Assembly: GCA_030345135.1 (NCBI GenBank)
Contig: CP128386.1
Coordinates: forward strand, 1,324,621 to 1,388,620
Source of the DNA: Chitinophagaceae bacterium DXS
Lineage (GTDB): Bacteria > Bacteroidota > Bacteroidia > Chitinophagales > Chitinophagaceae
DNA length: 64,000 nt
Reading direction: 5' to 3'
The translations under genes were made by a program, and so were the position numbers. A model generated the notes under the pieces. It had not been told where the DNA came from. It did no database searches and saw nothing but the letters and a program-made list of their open reading frames with translations. Below, piece by piece: positions 1 to 8,499 of the stretch; position 1 is the first letter of the stretch, and each line of letters opens with the position of its first letter.

Positions 1-800
1 TTGCCGATGGTGAATTCGAGATACACTTTAAGGATGATAAGACAGGCGCATGGGAAATGGTCGCAAAAGATAAGAGTAAGGCAAATGCGCGGAAGCGTAT
101 CGTTGATTTTATAGGCTTGCTCAATAAAGTGAGCATTAATTCCGAAGGATTTTATATTGTTGATCATTCTTTGCTGGCTCCCCATCTTGCACTGGATGTT
201 TTTGGATTTGAATTGTACGATGAAAAGGGAAGACGGATGTTAAAAAACAAGCGCTGGCGCAGTTTCAAAGAACGGGAAGAAGATATTGACAGCATGTTTA
301 ACCGAGTAGAACACAGCATCGGCAAAGATGCCCGGGAGCTGGTTGCTATGATAAGTGAGTACTGTGATATTTTGGTGCCGCTAGAGAAGCCTGATGCGGC
401 GGAGTTATTTATAGACAGCCTGGTTTCTGTTATTGAACTGATCAAAAAAGATGCACCGGCGAGATTTCCGGCGTTCAGGTATGTTGTCAACCGGTTAGAT
501 CTGACTGTTCTGCCTGAAAATTTCTTTGCATCAAAATTAACGGTTGTTCTGCCTTCATGGCCTTCACGTTTCCAGGAAAAATCTTTCCGGGATTTTACGC
601 AACGGTTGTTCCGCTCCTGTACGCCTGCTCATGTGCGCCTTGAATTTTTGTGGCTGTCATTTTCCAAAATGAAAGCTTTTGAGGATGTCTATTACGAATG
701 GTTGCCTACCATAAAAGAAATAAACAGGGATGTAGACAGAATTGCAATGAACGAAGATATGATCAGTTTTTTGTTAGATGATACTGCAACCAAAAAATGA
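1..800 (+). CDS. eCIS baseplate-like protein (Afp12-like), C-terminal fragment
   Basis: The frame is open from base 3 to the TGA at 798-800 with no stop upstream, so this is the last ~265 residues of a longer protein cut by the window edge; the ATG at 57 is internal. The C-terminus has the run VLPSWPSRFQ, then FRDFTQRLFRSCTPAHVRLEFLWL cut into conserved blocks (FR-F, PAH, LWL), then FEDVYYEWL. I recognise this pattern from the end of the large Afp12/Pvc12-like wedge proteins of extracellular contractile injection systems. It sits 4 bp upstream of the tape-measure gene, the usual order in these loci, so the two are probably cotranscribed. Membership of the eCIS is well supported by context; the exact baseplate position is inferred. 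Confidence 0.65.
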   Translation, partial: ADGEFEIHFKDDKTGAWEMVAKDKSKANARKRIVDFIGLLNKVSINSEGFYIVDHSLLAPHLALDVFGFELYDEKGRRMLKNKRWRSFKEREEDIDSMFNRVEHSIGKDARELVAMISEYCDILVPLEKPDAAELFIDSLVSVIELIKKDAPARFPAFRYVVNRLDLTVLPENFFASKLTVVLPSWPSRFQEKSFRDFTQRLFRSCTPAHVRLEFLWLSFSKMKAFEDVYYEWLPTIKEINRDVDRIAMNEDMISFLLDDTATKK

Positions 801-804
801 GTGA

Positions 805-3800
805 GTGAAAAATGATTTTGTTATACAAGAGGTAATGTTTGATGTTGACTTCTCCTCACGGTCGAAAGCGCACAATCTGCAAAATGCGCTGAGTAAATTG
901 TATAACGAACGCTGGCATTATGTAATGCAGGATTTTTTTGAAGAACATATATCTCCTCACACACGTCTGCATATAGATAGCATTGTGCTTGATCTTGGTA
1001 CCGTGCCATATGATAATCTGGAAGATGCAATCACTAAAAGCCTGATGGATGCGCTTGCTGCGATGTTTATTAAACGTCCGGGTTATGATAATACGTTCGC
1101 AGGCAACGGAAGTGAGACTGAGTTATTCACCGGTAAGCTTGATGTTTTGAGCTATTTTTTTACTACCGGATTATTGCCATGGTGGACGAGTATAGATTTG
1201 CTGCGTGATATAAATAAATTGGTGGATGATCTGTTGAAAGGACAAGCAGATATGCTTGTGCAGATGATTCGTAAAGCAGGAAAAGTAAAAGCTGCGAGAC
1301 AGAGGCTGATCGGGCATGTTCAGGATCCAACGCTGAAAAGCCTTGTTGCTAAAATGTTGCCGGGAGAAGCCGATTTTATAAGTGAATATCATGATAACGT
1401 AGTTAGCCTGAATGAAAAAGACCAGGTGATAAAAAGTGAAAGTAAAGTTGTTTCAAAAGCATTATGGGAAATAATTCTTGCGTTTTTGATTGAAGAGTAT
1501 GGCAGCCACTTTAACAGGAAGGAATTTACGAAAAGCACACTTCGCAGCATGGCCGCTCATTTTGGAGTGCACTATGAAGATTTGTTGTTGCTGCTGATTA
1601 ACCATACATCTTCGAGCCGCGCAAAAGAACAGTTGCCACTTCTACAGGTACTACATGAGATTGCGGATGAATTGGTTGAAACGCAGAATTTAGCTGATAA
1701 ACAGGAAGTATCAACGCAGTGGAAATATGCATTATTTGAAAAAAATAAGTTGATGCAGGATACACATGCCTTGCTGTATTTTTTGATGAATGGTTCTTTG
1801 CCTGCTGAAGTTGGTTCCTTTACAAAAAGCCGGCTTTTTGGAATATTCCGTACGTTTCTCAATAATTATCCGGTGACCTTGCAGGCAATGATAAGAGGGT
1901 TGTTCCGAAATGAGCAGCTGTTTGAAAACGTTTTCCTGTTGGCTGAGGAAAAAACAGTAGGTATGTTATTGAGATTATTTCAGCCTGTGCGTGCTATAGC
2001 TTTAAGGGATATGTTGATCGGGAAGGAAAACCAGTTTGAAAAAACGGGTTCATCTTTAGTAAGGTTGTTGTTGCATAAAGAAACTTTAGAATACTTGCTT
2101 CGGAATCCATTTGTTGAAACACATGCACTCGATCAATATCTGCAACAAAAGTTGGATGCCGTAATACCTTTGAAAAATAATATTCCGGCTACAAGTGAAA
2201 TAGCAGAAGTTTTAGAAAGGAGTACTATTAGTGCTTATGACCTTATTGTGTTCTTTCTAAGAAACGGTGTGCTTCCATGGTGGGCAGCAGACAAGAACCC
2301 CATAGAGGCCTTAAATACACTTATTGCAGGGAATAAAATGCAGGCCCGTGCTGTACTTGTTTTTGCAGGAACCAGTAAAACAATGCGTGAGCGATTGTTG
2401 CTGCAATTTCCTTTGGCCACGATAGCCGAATTGTTTAAACTATTGCCATCTTCAACAAAAACGCTGGATGCGATTGATAGCGTAGTGCAGTTAGGCAACG
2501 TTTTAAATGTGCGGTCATCTCAAACCGGATTGCCCCTTTTGTATGAAATACTGTGGCTCAATTATATTGACTTCCGGTATGAGTCCTGGAGCCCACGTTT
2601 ATTTCTTCTGCAGTCAGTTACGTGGATTGTTTCTAAAGATGTGGGTAAGCCTTATGTCCAAATGCTGTATATTCTCACTGACATAATAAATAGTGCAGAT
2701 AATGACGTTCTTTCAATATTCAAAGCAGCCATCAGGCAAATTACTTATAGCGGTTTTGCACGCTATTCAATAAAAGATTTTTCATCTGCTAAGCATCTTA
2801 TCAACAATATTCAATACGCGTTTGCCCTGGAACCGGCTTTTTACAAACTTGAAACTGCAGGATTGGTAGAAATGTTTTTTCCTGCTGTGACTAAGCAACA
2901 GCTCGATGCAATTTTGAATGCCGGAATGAATTCCGTTGTGCTGATTCATTTACTTGACATCGTCAATGCAGGTTACAGTGACGTTTTCGATGAGTTTAAA
3001 ACGGCCATGTCGTCTTACCCTGTTTTAATGAATAAATTAAAAATGGTTTTGTGGTTGCATAATCAGCAGCATCTGCTGACGGGTCTGGAAGTACAACACA
3101 AAAATGTGCATGATATTGTTTTATTGGATATGTTCAACAAATCGGATAAGGCTGACCGGTGGTCAACTGAAAAATGGCAAACACATCTTGAAGCGCCGGA
3201 CACAGACATGTCATCTATTAAGAATAAGATTGGTGACGTTGTTGAATATATTTTAACGTGGGGTTCCTTGCCTCCGTCAATTACAGGTGTGCAATATCAC
3301 CAGGTGGTTTTGCAGGCTGTTATTTTCTTGTATGTCAATGACAAAATGCGTTTGCAGCAATTACTGACATCTTCCAAAACACTTCCGTCAGTCCGGTTAC
3401 AGTTATATCATCTGTTTAAGGATGCAGAACCAGCGAGGGGGCGCGATATAGCTGCATTTATAGAACAGTATGCAGCTTATGATAAATGGAAGTACGCACG
3501 CTCATTAACAATCGATAAGTCGCTTAATGCGAATCAGAAAAAAACATCTTTTGAGAAAACTGGAGAAAGTGTAACGAATAAAGATGATTCAGCCACGCTT
3601 CTTAGTCTTTTTTTGAGTAACCGTGATCAATCATCACTTAGTGTTCCGGATAATGCGGAGGCGGGAAAGCTGCTTAATGCAACGGATGTGCTGTTCCGGC
3701 AGGATAAACATTTGTTGGAGGATCTTCTTGCTTCATCCTCCGTCGATCCGGTTGCAAAAATGCGGCTTCATTTGTTGTTCGAAAAATTTCGGCATTCTCA

Positions 3801-5022
3801 CAATGAATTGTTTACTTTTTTGAACAGGGATTACGAAAAAGATCTGCTTTTATGGGGGCGACAAATATTTGGATTTGACAGCCAGCGAACAGAAACTGCT
3901 CAGGAGATGTTTGCGGAATTGCTCAATCATGGCGGTGTTGATCAGGTAAGGAAGTTTTTACAGGTAGCGGCAGGCTCAGATAAAATACTAGATCTTATAT
4001 CTGTTAAAGTATCGCTGAATAAGTTAGAGGACATCGTGATTTCTGTTTCTCAAAAGTGGGGCGAGGAAGCTGTAAATGCTATTAAGGCGATGAACACAAT
4101 GCTCCTTGCACTGTCTGCTGAAGTGCATGCTGAAAACAGAATGCAGATTCTCTTGAATAAATTCTATCTTGAATGGTTATCTGGTAATCGCAATATATAT
4201 GACATAAAAAGTTTTATGCGCAGCATTTTGGATGAAGCTGGAATTCGTGAAATTCTTCGCCGGTTAGACAAAAATGCACTTGCTGTTAATATTGATCATC
4301 AATTTAAAGGAGAGCACATCAGGCAGATAATAAGAAGCCAGATCGGATTTTTGAGTGTCAAAAGTTCTCCGGAACTTTCAAATAGCACCGATGCTTCTAG
4401 AAGTCTGTTGAAGCAACATGAGCATTCAATGCAGTTATATGAACTGGTTTCCCAGCAGTTGAATGCTGAACAAAAAGCCATTGATGAGAAGAATAAAGCG
4501 TTATTACCACAGGGTGATGTTTCAAAGATCTATATAAATAATGCAGGTCTTGTTCTGTTGCAACCTTTTATTCCCTTCTATTTTCAACTGCTTGGCCTGA
4601 CAGAAAATAACATTTTTGTGGATGATGCTTCGCGTCACCGGGCTGCTTTGCTAACGCAATATCTGGTGAATGGGCAAACTGAGATGGCCGAATTTGATCT
4701 GCCACTCAACAAGATTTTGTGTGCAATAAATTTTGAGGAAGTTGTGCCTTCCGTGCTGGAACTTTCAGAGCAGGAAGTACGAATATCTGAAGAACTTTTC
4801 AAGACACTCTTTCAGCGATGGGACAAGATGAAAAATTCATCCATAGAAAATTTCCGGAACGCCTTTATGCAAAGGCAGGGATCATTAGTGAAAATGCAGG
4901 ATGGATGGACTTTGAAAGTTGAACAAAGAGGCTATGATATTTTGCTGGAAACATTGCCATGGAGTTACCGTATGATCAAATTTAAGTGGATGGATAAGCC
5001 TTTGTATGTAGAGTGGATTTAG
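805..5022 (+). CDS. contractile injection system tape-measure protein (Afp14-like)
   Basis: The 1405-residue product has the C-terminal signature of the CIS tape-measure family: GLVLLQPFIPFYFQLLGL from about residue 1247, RAALLTQYLVNGQ, LPLNKILC, an LLETLPWSY block near residue 1380, and a final KWMDKPLYVEW. The family sets sheath/tube length in the particle. The body is helical and carries a recurring Y/F-F-L-x-x-G-x-L-P motif: FFTTGLLPWW (~120), YFLMNGSLP (~325), FFLRNGVLPWW (~482) and YILTWGSLP (~815), which suggests repeated modules. The start is GTG, 4 bp after the previous stop, and no ATG fits better. No signal peptide or membrane segment is seen, as expected for a cytoplasmically assembled particle. 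Confidence 0.9.
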   Translation: MKNDFVIQEVMFDVDFSSRSKAHNLQNALSKLYNERWHYVMQDFFEEHISPHTRLHIDSIVLDLGTVPYDNLEDAITKSLMDALAAMFIKRPGYDNTFAGNGSETELFTGKLDVLSYFFTTGLLPWWTSIDLLRDINKLVDDLLKGQADMLVQMIRKAGKVKAARQRLIGHVQDPTLKSLVAKMLPGEADFISEYHDNVVSLNEKDQVIKSESKVVSKALWEIILAFLIEEYGSHFNRKEFTKSTLRSMAAHFGVHYEDLLLLLINHTSSSRAKEQLPLLQVLHEIADELVETQNLADKQEVSTQWKYALFEKNKLMQDTHALLYFLMNGSLPAEVGSFTKSRLFGIFRTFLNNYPVTLQAMIRGLFRNEQLFENVFLLAEEKTVGMLLRLFQPVRAIALRDMLIGKENQFEKTGSSLVRLLLHKETLEYLLRNPFVETHALDQYLQQKLDAVIPLKNNIPATSEIAEVLERSTISAYDLIVFFLRNGVLPWWAADKNPIEALNTLIAGNKMQARAVLVFAGTSKTMRERLLLQFPLATIAELFKLLPSSTKTLDAIDSVVQLGNVLNVRSSQTGLPLLYEILWLNYIDFRYESWSPRLFLLQSVTWIVSKDVGKPYVQMLYILTDIINSADNDVLSIFKAAIRQITYSGFARYSIKDFSSAKHLINNIQYAFALEPAFYKLETAGLVEMFFPAVTKQQLDAILNAGMNSVVLIHLLDIVNAGYSDVFDEFKTAMSSYPVLMNKLKMVLWLHNQQHLLTGLEVQHKNVHDIVLLDMFNKSDKADRWSTEKWQTHLEAPDTDMSSIKNKIGDVVEYILTWGSLPPSITGVQYHQVVLQAVIFLYVNDKMRLQQLLTSSKTLPSVRLQLYHLFKDAEPARGRDIAAFIEQYAAYDKWKYARSLTIDKSLNANQKKTSFEKTGESVTNKDDSATLLSLFLSNRDQSSLSVPDNAEAGKLLNATDVLFRQDKHLLEDLLASSSVDPVAKMRLHLLFEKFRHSHNELFTFLNRDYEKDLLLWGRQIFGFDSQRTETAQEMFAELLNHGGVDQVRKFLQVAAGSDKILDLISVKVSLNKLEDIVISVSQKWGEEAVNAIKAMNTMLLALSAEVHAENRMQILLNKFYLEWLSGNRNIYDIKSFMRSILDEAGIREILRRLDKNALAVNIDHQFKGEHIRQIIRSQIGFLSVKSSPELSNSTDASRSLLKQHEHSMQLYELVSQQLNAEQKAIDEKNKALLPQGDVSKIYINNAGLVLLQPFIPFYFQLLGLTENNIFVDDASRHRAALLTQYLVNGQTEMAEFDLPLNKILCAINFEEVVPSVLELSEQEVRISEELFKTLFQRWDKMKNSSIENFRNAFMQRQGSLVKMQDGWTLKVEQRGYDILLETLPWSYRMIKFKWMDKPLYVEWI

Positions 5023-5136
5023 TGCTTTGAATGAGTTTTGTGGCGGGTAAATTTATACATTGAAGTTCGTGCCCGCCGGTTATGTTTATCTGTAAATTAA
5101 GTGTAGATTAGTATTACAATATAAAAAGCCTCTTCT

Positions 5137-6489
5137 ATGCACACCAAAGCCGGTAAAACAGCTGAAAATAAAAGCGTGGCTATCGCAAATATGCCAGTTC
5201 AAAAACAAGGTGAACAGCAACCTGTTGACCAGTTTGTTGATAATCGTCCTGAAGCTCTTGCACAAAGAAAGCTCCGGGATGCTATTAACAATAGTCCTCG
5301 TGTGCAACAATTAAAAGCTTACCAGGCGATGGCTGATCATTACGCTGTAAACGGGCTGATGCAGCGAAAAGAAACTGAGGACGAAGAGCCTTTACAAGGC
5401 AAGTTTACAGGCTTAGAGAAAGAAGAGACAAATGAGCTACAAACCAGGACGCTTAGCACTCCTGTGCAAAAGCAATCCAACAATACAGGATTGCCTGATA
5501 ATTTGAAATCGGGTATAGAAAACCTTTCCGGTTACTCAATGGATGATGTAAAAGTTCATTATAACTCTGATAAACCCGCACAAATGCAGGCACACGCTTA
5601 TGCACAGGGAACAGATATCCATGTTGCGCCAGGGCAGGAACAGCATCTGCCACACGAAGCCTGGCATGTGGTGCAACAGAAGCAGGGCAGAGTACAAGCG
5701 ACCATGCAGATGAAGAGTGGCGTGAGTGTAAATGATGATAAAACCCTGGAGCATGAGGCGGATGTGATGGGCGCAAAAGCGGTTGCAACGGGCATTACAA
5801 CTCCGCAGGCGACGCTACCTGCCGGCAGCATTCAACGCAAAGAGAACATCATCCAGGCCAAATCGTACACTACCACCGCCAATAAAAACAGGCTTGGGCT
5901 GGCAGGCTCAGTAGACGTTACTGCGGGAGATACATCCATCACACTGGCGGGCACCCTGAAAAATGGCGCCAACCAGGACGTACCTGCTACCGGTACCGTG
6001 TACATTCCGCAATACAAGACCGATAAGGATAGGTCCAAAGAGCCGGTGGCTGAAAAGGATAGGGGATGGTTTGAAAAAAGGTGGGATCCGGCGGATGCCC
6101 TGCGGGTAATGAACCTCTCGGCTGACCCCAGGGGTATGAAATTGGGCCAGTTACTCACTTATCATCATGGACTCGAGGCTCAAAGACAGGGCAAGCCCTA
6201 TGTGATTGCCATGAAGGTGAGTGATGCCCGGGGACCGTTTTACACACCATTGGGATTTACGGATTATAATGGCTCGAGGCCGTACGATCTGATAAAGCAG
6301 CAAAGGGATGACATAGATGCGTTGTTGCGTTCACAGCAAGGTGCAGCACTGGGACAACAAGAGGTTTCTGCATTTGTGGAAAAGCGTACGGAGTTGACGA
6401 GCGAAATGGAAGCGAGCTCGATGATCATCTCAACAGAGGATCTGATTAATAACTCTCAGCAGCAGTTGCAAACTATCTGGAATGGGTAA
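5137..6489 (+). CDS. eCIS core domain (DUF4157) protein with GNAT-like C-terminal domain, candidate effector
   Basis: 450 residues. The N-terminus (about 30-80) has the DNRPEALAQRKL...NNSPRVQQLKAYQAMA segment that typically precedes DUF4157. Residues ~117-215 are the DUF4157/eCIS core domain, with the HEAWH zinc-metalloprotease-like motif at 173-177, VVQQ after it, and EHEAD at about 205-209. This domain marks proteins loaded into or released with extracellular contractile injection systems. The remaining ~210 residues form a separate domain: RGMKLGQLL (332-340) resembles the acetyl-CoA loop of GNAT enzymes and GPFYTPLGF (366-374) resembles GNAT motif B. I infer an acetyltransferase-like cargo toxin. 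The gene follows the tape-measure gene by 114 bp. It could instead be a structural accessory; the GNAT call is from motif shape only. Confidence 0.85.
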   Translation: MHTKAGKTAENKSVAIANMPVQKQGEQQPVDQFVDNRPEALAQRKLRDAINNSPRVQQLKAYQAMADHYAVNGLMQRKETEDEEPLQGKFTGLEKEETNELQTRTLSTPVQKQSNNTGLPDNLKSGIENLSGYSMDDVKVHYNSDKPAQMQAHAYAQGTDIHVAPGQEQHLPHEAWHVVQQKQGRVQATMQMKSGVSVNDDKTLEHEADVMGAKAVATGITTPQATLPAGSIQRKENIIQAKSYTTTANKNRLGLAGSVDVTAGDTSITLAGTLKNGANQDVPATGTVYIPQYKTDKDRSKEPVAEKDRGWFEKRWDPADALRVMNLSADPRGMKLGQLLTYHHGLEAQRQGKPYVIAMKVSDARGPFYTPLGFTDYNGSRPYDLIKQQRDDIDALLRSQQGAALGQQEVSAFVEKRTELTSEMEASSMIISTEDLINNSQQQLQTIWNG

Positions 6490-6595
6490 TTGGTTGAGAG
6501 GTGTCAATATCAGGCAATATCAGGCACTCATAACATATCCCGATTAGTTCACTATCCGGGAGGACTTCCAGTAGTACCAACCACAGATTTGCATG

Positions 6596-6656
6596 GTATA
6601 CACTCTGTGCCCCTCTGTGTCTGCTCAGTGTATCTTTGTGTAACTGTTTTTTGGAC
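6596..6656. repeat. degenerate CACAGAG/CACAAAG array downstream of the ATPase gene
   Basis: Read on the minus strand, the segment is a run of imperfect units such as CACAAAGATACACTGAG and CACAGAGGGGCACAGAG. The same word family recurs at 54672-54850 and in the 3' end of the MFS gene near 55000. It lies 50-110 bp past the stop of the ATPase gene, in the convergent gap between the DUF4157 gene and the ATPase. A plus-strand reading frame across 6490-7107 is not believed to be a gene. Confidence 0.6.
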
Positions 6657-6711
6657 AACAAGAGACATCTTCCATAGTTTCGATGAATGCTTAACTAAGC
6701 AATATTTGCTG

Positions 6712-8070
6712 TTAATACATAGCCTTCCCCTCTTTTGCGAATTCTTTCCTGATCCCTTCTTCTATGTCATGGAGAAGGACAGTAGTAGAATTTCTTTTTA
6801 TTGCTTTAAGCGAACAGTACCGTGCAATATTAATAATAGACCCACCGGTAAGTTCATACTTTTCAGCGATCTCATCAAGAGATGTATTTTTTTCAAACTG
6901 AACGTTTGCAGTAAAAGAGTTCTGCCACAATTTTTTTCTCAGCTCAGCATCGGGCGGAGCAAAATATATCACAGACTGGAAGCGTCGCGTAAAGGCTTCA
7001 TCTATATTCGCTTTAAAATTGGTGGACATAATCACAATGCCGGGAAAGTCTTCAACCCGCTGCAACAGATACGATACTTCCTGGTTGGCATAACGGTCGT
7101 GGGCTGACGAAGTTTCGCTGCGTTTGCCGAATATTGCATCTGCTTCATCAAAGAATAATATCCAGTTTTTGTTTTGCGCCGCATCAAAAAGCAGTGCCAG
7201 GTTCTTTTCGGTTTCGCCAATGTACTTGGAAACAACCAGCGATATATCTATTCTATAAACGCTGAGTCCTGTTGTTTGTCCTAATAAAGCCGCCGTCAGC
7301 GTTTTACCGGTACCCGGTGGTCCGTAAAACAATGCACGGAACCCCGGTTTTATTTTCCTGTTCATTTTCCACTCATTCAGTAATATATCCCCATAGTTTA
7401 TCCAGTCTTGAATTTCGAGTACATTGTTGAGCGTATGTTCATCCAATACAAGATCATCGAAAGAAAGAGGAGTAGTCAGCAGCCTCGCAGGAAAATTACT
7501 GCCATAATGTTTTGTGCTGGCTACACTATTGGTAAGAAGGTCAATAAAGTCTGGATGTATTTTTAATATACCGCTTAACAAAGGCTCATCCGTTGGGGCC
7601 GAATCAAGAGATAGTATATTGTATATTTTAAAAAAATGTGTGTCGCTAAAAAGCTGCAATAATTGTAGTCTTTGTTTGATGTCGTTCATCGTAAGCAGGA
7701 ATGCAGCAGTTTCGCCGGTTGGGATAAAACCCGCGTGCTGATGGCCTTTTATTCCACCGAATTCAGTAAAGCCACGGTCGTAAGTTGAGTTCTTAACAAA
7801 AAAAACATCCAGTAAATGCGGTTGTAAATGCGGAGCAAGTGCAAGGATCAGTATCAGTCTTTCCGCGTGATTCATGTTGTGGCGGTTAACGGCGCCTGCA
7901 TATGCTGAAGGATCCTCTGTAAGATCTGGAGGAAGTATCGCGTCAATATCGGTAGGCTGACCTTCTATGTTGTTCCAGTATAATTTAAGCCGGTGATCGA
8001 TGACCTCGCTTAGCCATAAAAGTTCTTTTAAGAGCGTTTCGGCACTGGATTCACTGGTAGCTGATTTCAT
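6712..8070 (-). CDS. eCIS AAA+ ATPase (Afp15-like)
   Basis: 452 residues. The C-terminal half is a single AAA+ module: Walker A GPPGTGKT (250-257), Walker B ILFFDEAD (304-311), sensor MSTN (348-351) and the RRF arginine pair at 362-364, followed by a small lid domain. The N-terminal ~220 residues hold the helical region usual for the CIS-associated ATPases (Afp15/Pvc15), which act in the cytoplasm in particle maturation. It faces the other eCIS genes, with only ~220 bp between its stop and the DUF4157 stop, so it must be transcribed separately from them. The start ATG is 6 bp after the stop of a possible small upstream gene. Confidence 0.85.
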   Translation of the reverse strand: MKSATSESSAETLLKELLWLSEVIDHRLKLYWNNIEGQPTDIDAILPPDLTEDPSAYAGAVNRHNMNHAERLILILALAPHLQPHLLDVFFVKNSTYDRGFTEFGGIKGHQHAGFIPTGETAAFLLTMNDIKQRLQLLQLFSDTHFFKIYNILSLDSAPTDEPLLSGILKIHPDFIDLLTNSVASTKHYGSNFPARLLTTPLSFDDLVLDEHTLNNVLEIQDWINYGDILLNEWKMNRKIKPGFRALFYGPPGTGKTLTAALLGQTTGLSVYRIDISLVVSKYIGETEKNLALLFDAAQNKNWILFFDEADAIFGKRSETSSAHDRYANQEVSYLLQRVEDFPGIVIMSTNFKANIDEAFTRRFQSVIYFAPPDAELRKKLWQNSFTANVQFEKNTSLDEIAEKYELTGGSIINIARYCSLKAIKRNSTTVLLHDIEEGIRKEFAKEGKAMY

Positions 8071-8076
8071 GTTGCG

Positions 8077-8259
8077 TTAAAAATAAAATTTGTTTGATAA
8101 ACATTTGAGCAGGAAACTCACCCCGCTTGCTTTTTCAAAACCCCTCACCGTCATTGCAGGCGATATCGAATTCACCTCATTCAGGATCTCCACTTCTGTC
8201 CATGCAGGCTCAGTAAACTTAATATATTGTAATATAAGCATATTTAAATACGTGAACAA
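8077..8259 (-). CDS. small hypothetical protein upstream of the eCIS ATPase
   Basis: A 60-residue frame (or 54 from the internal ATG, MLILQYIKFTEP) ends 6 bp before the ATPase ATG. This spacing is typical of translational coupling, and codon choice (for example GAAGTGGAGATCCTG) looks coding. I do not recognise it. There is no signal peptide and no clear motif. It could be a real small eCIS accessory, a degraded remnant, or a chance frame in the leader of the ATPase transcript. Confidence 0.4.
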   Translation of the reverse strand: MFTYLNMLILQYIKFTEPAWTEVEILNEVNSISPAMTVRGFEKASGVSFLLKCLSNKFYF

Positions 8260-8499
8260 GTGACCTGCACATCTTAAAGATGGAAGCAGAACAGTGCAGG
8301 ATGGTTTTTTTGTAGCCGATTATTATCATGCATCTTTTATGCGCGAAATTGGTATAGTTAAAGGGTGATTGTTCGAGGCTTAGACTGATTGGGAGAACTG
8401 CAGCCTTTTAATAGGCTGTTGCTGCTCATTTTTGTAATTTTAATAATTCACGATTGCCATTGAGCGCCTCAATAATATTATTCTTATAAGGGCTTGTTT

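Noticed and set aside
6490-7107. 205-residue plus-strand frame after the DUF4157 gene
   Set aside because: It runs antisense through the ATPase gene and starts in repeat sequence; the peptide has no domain look and the ATPase is certain.
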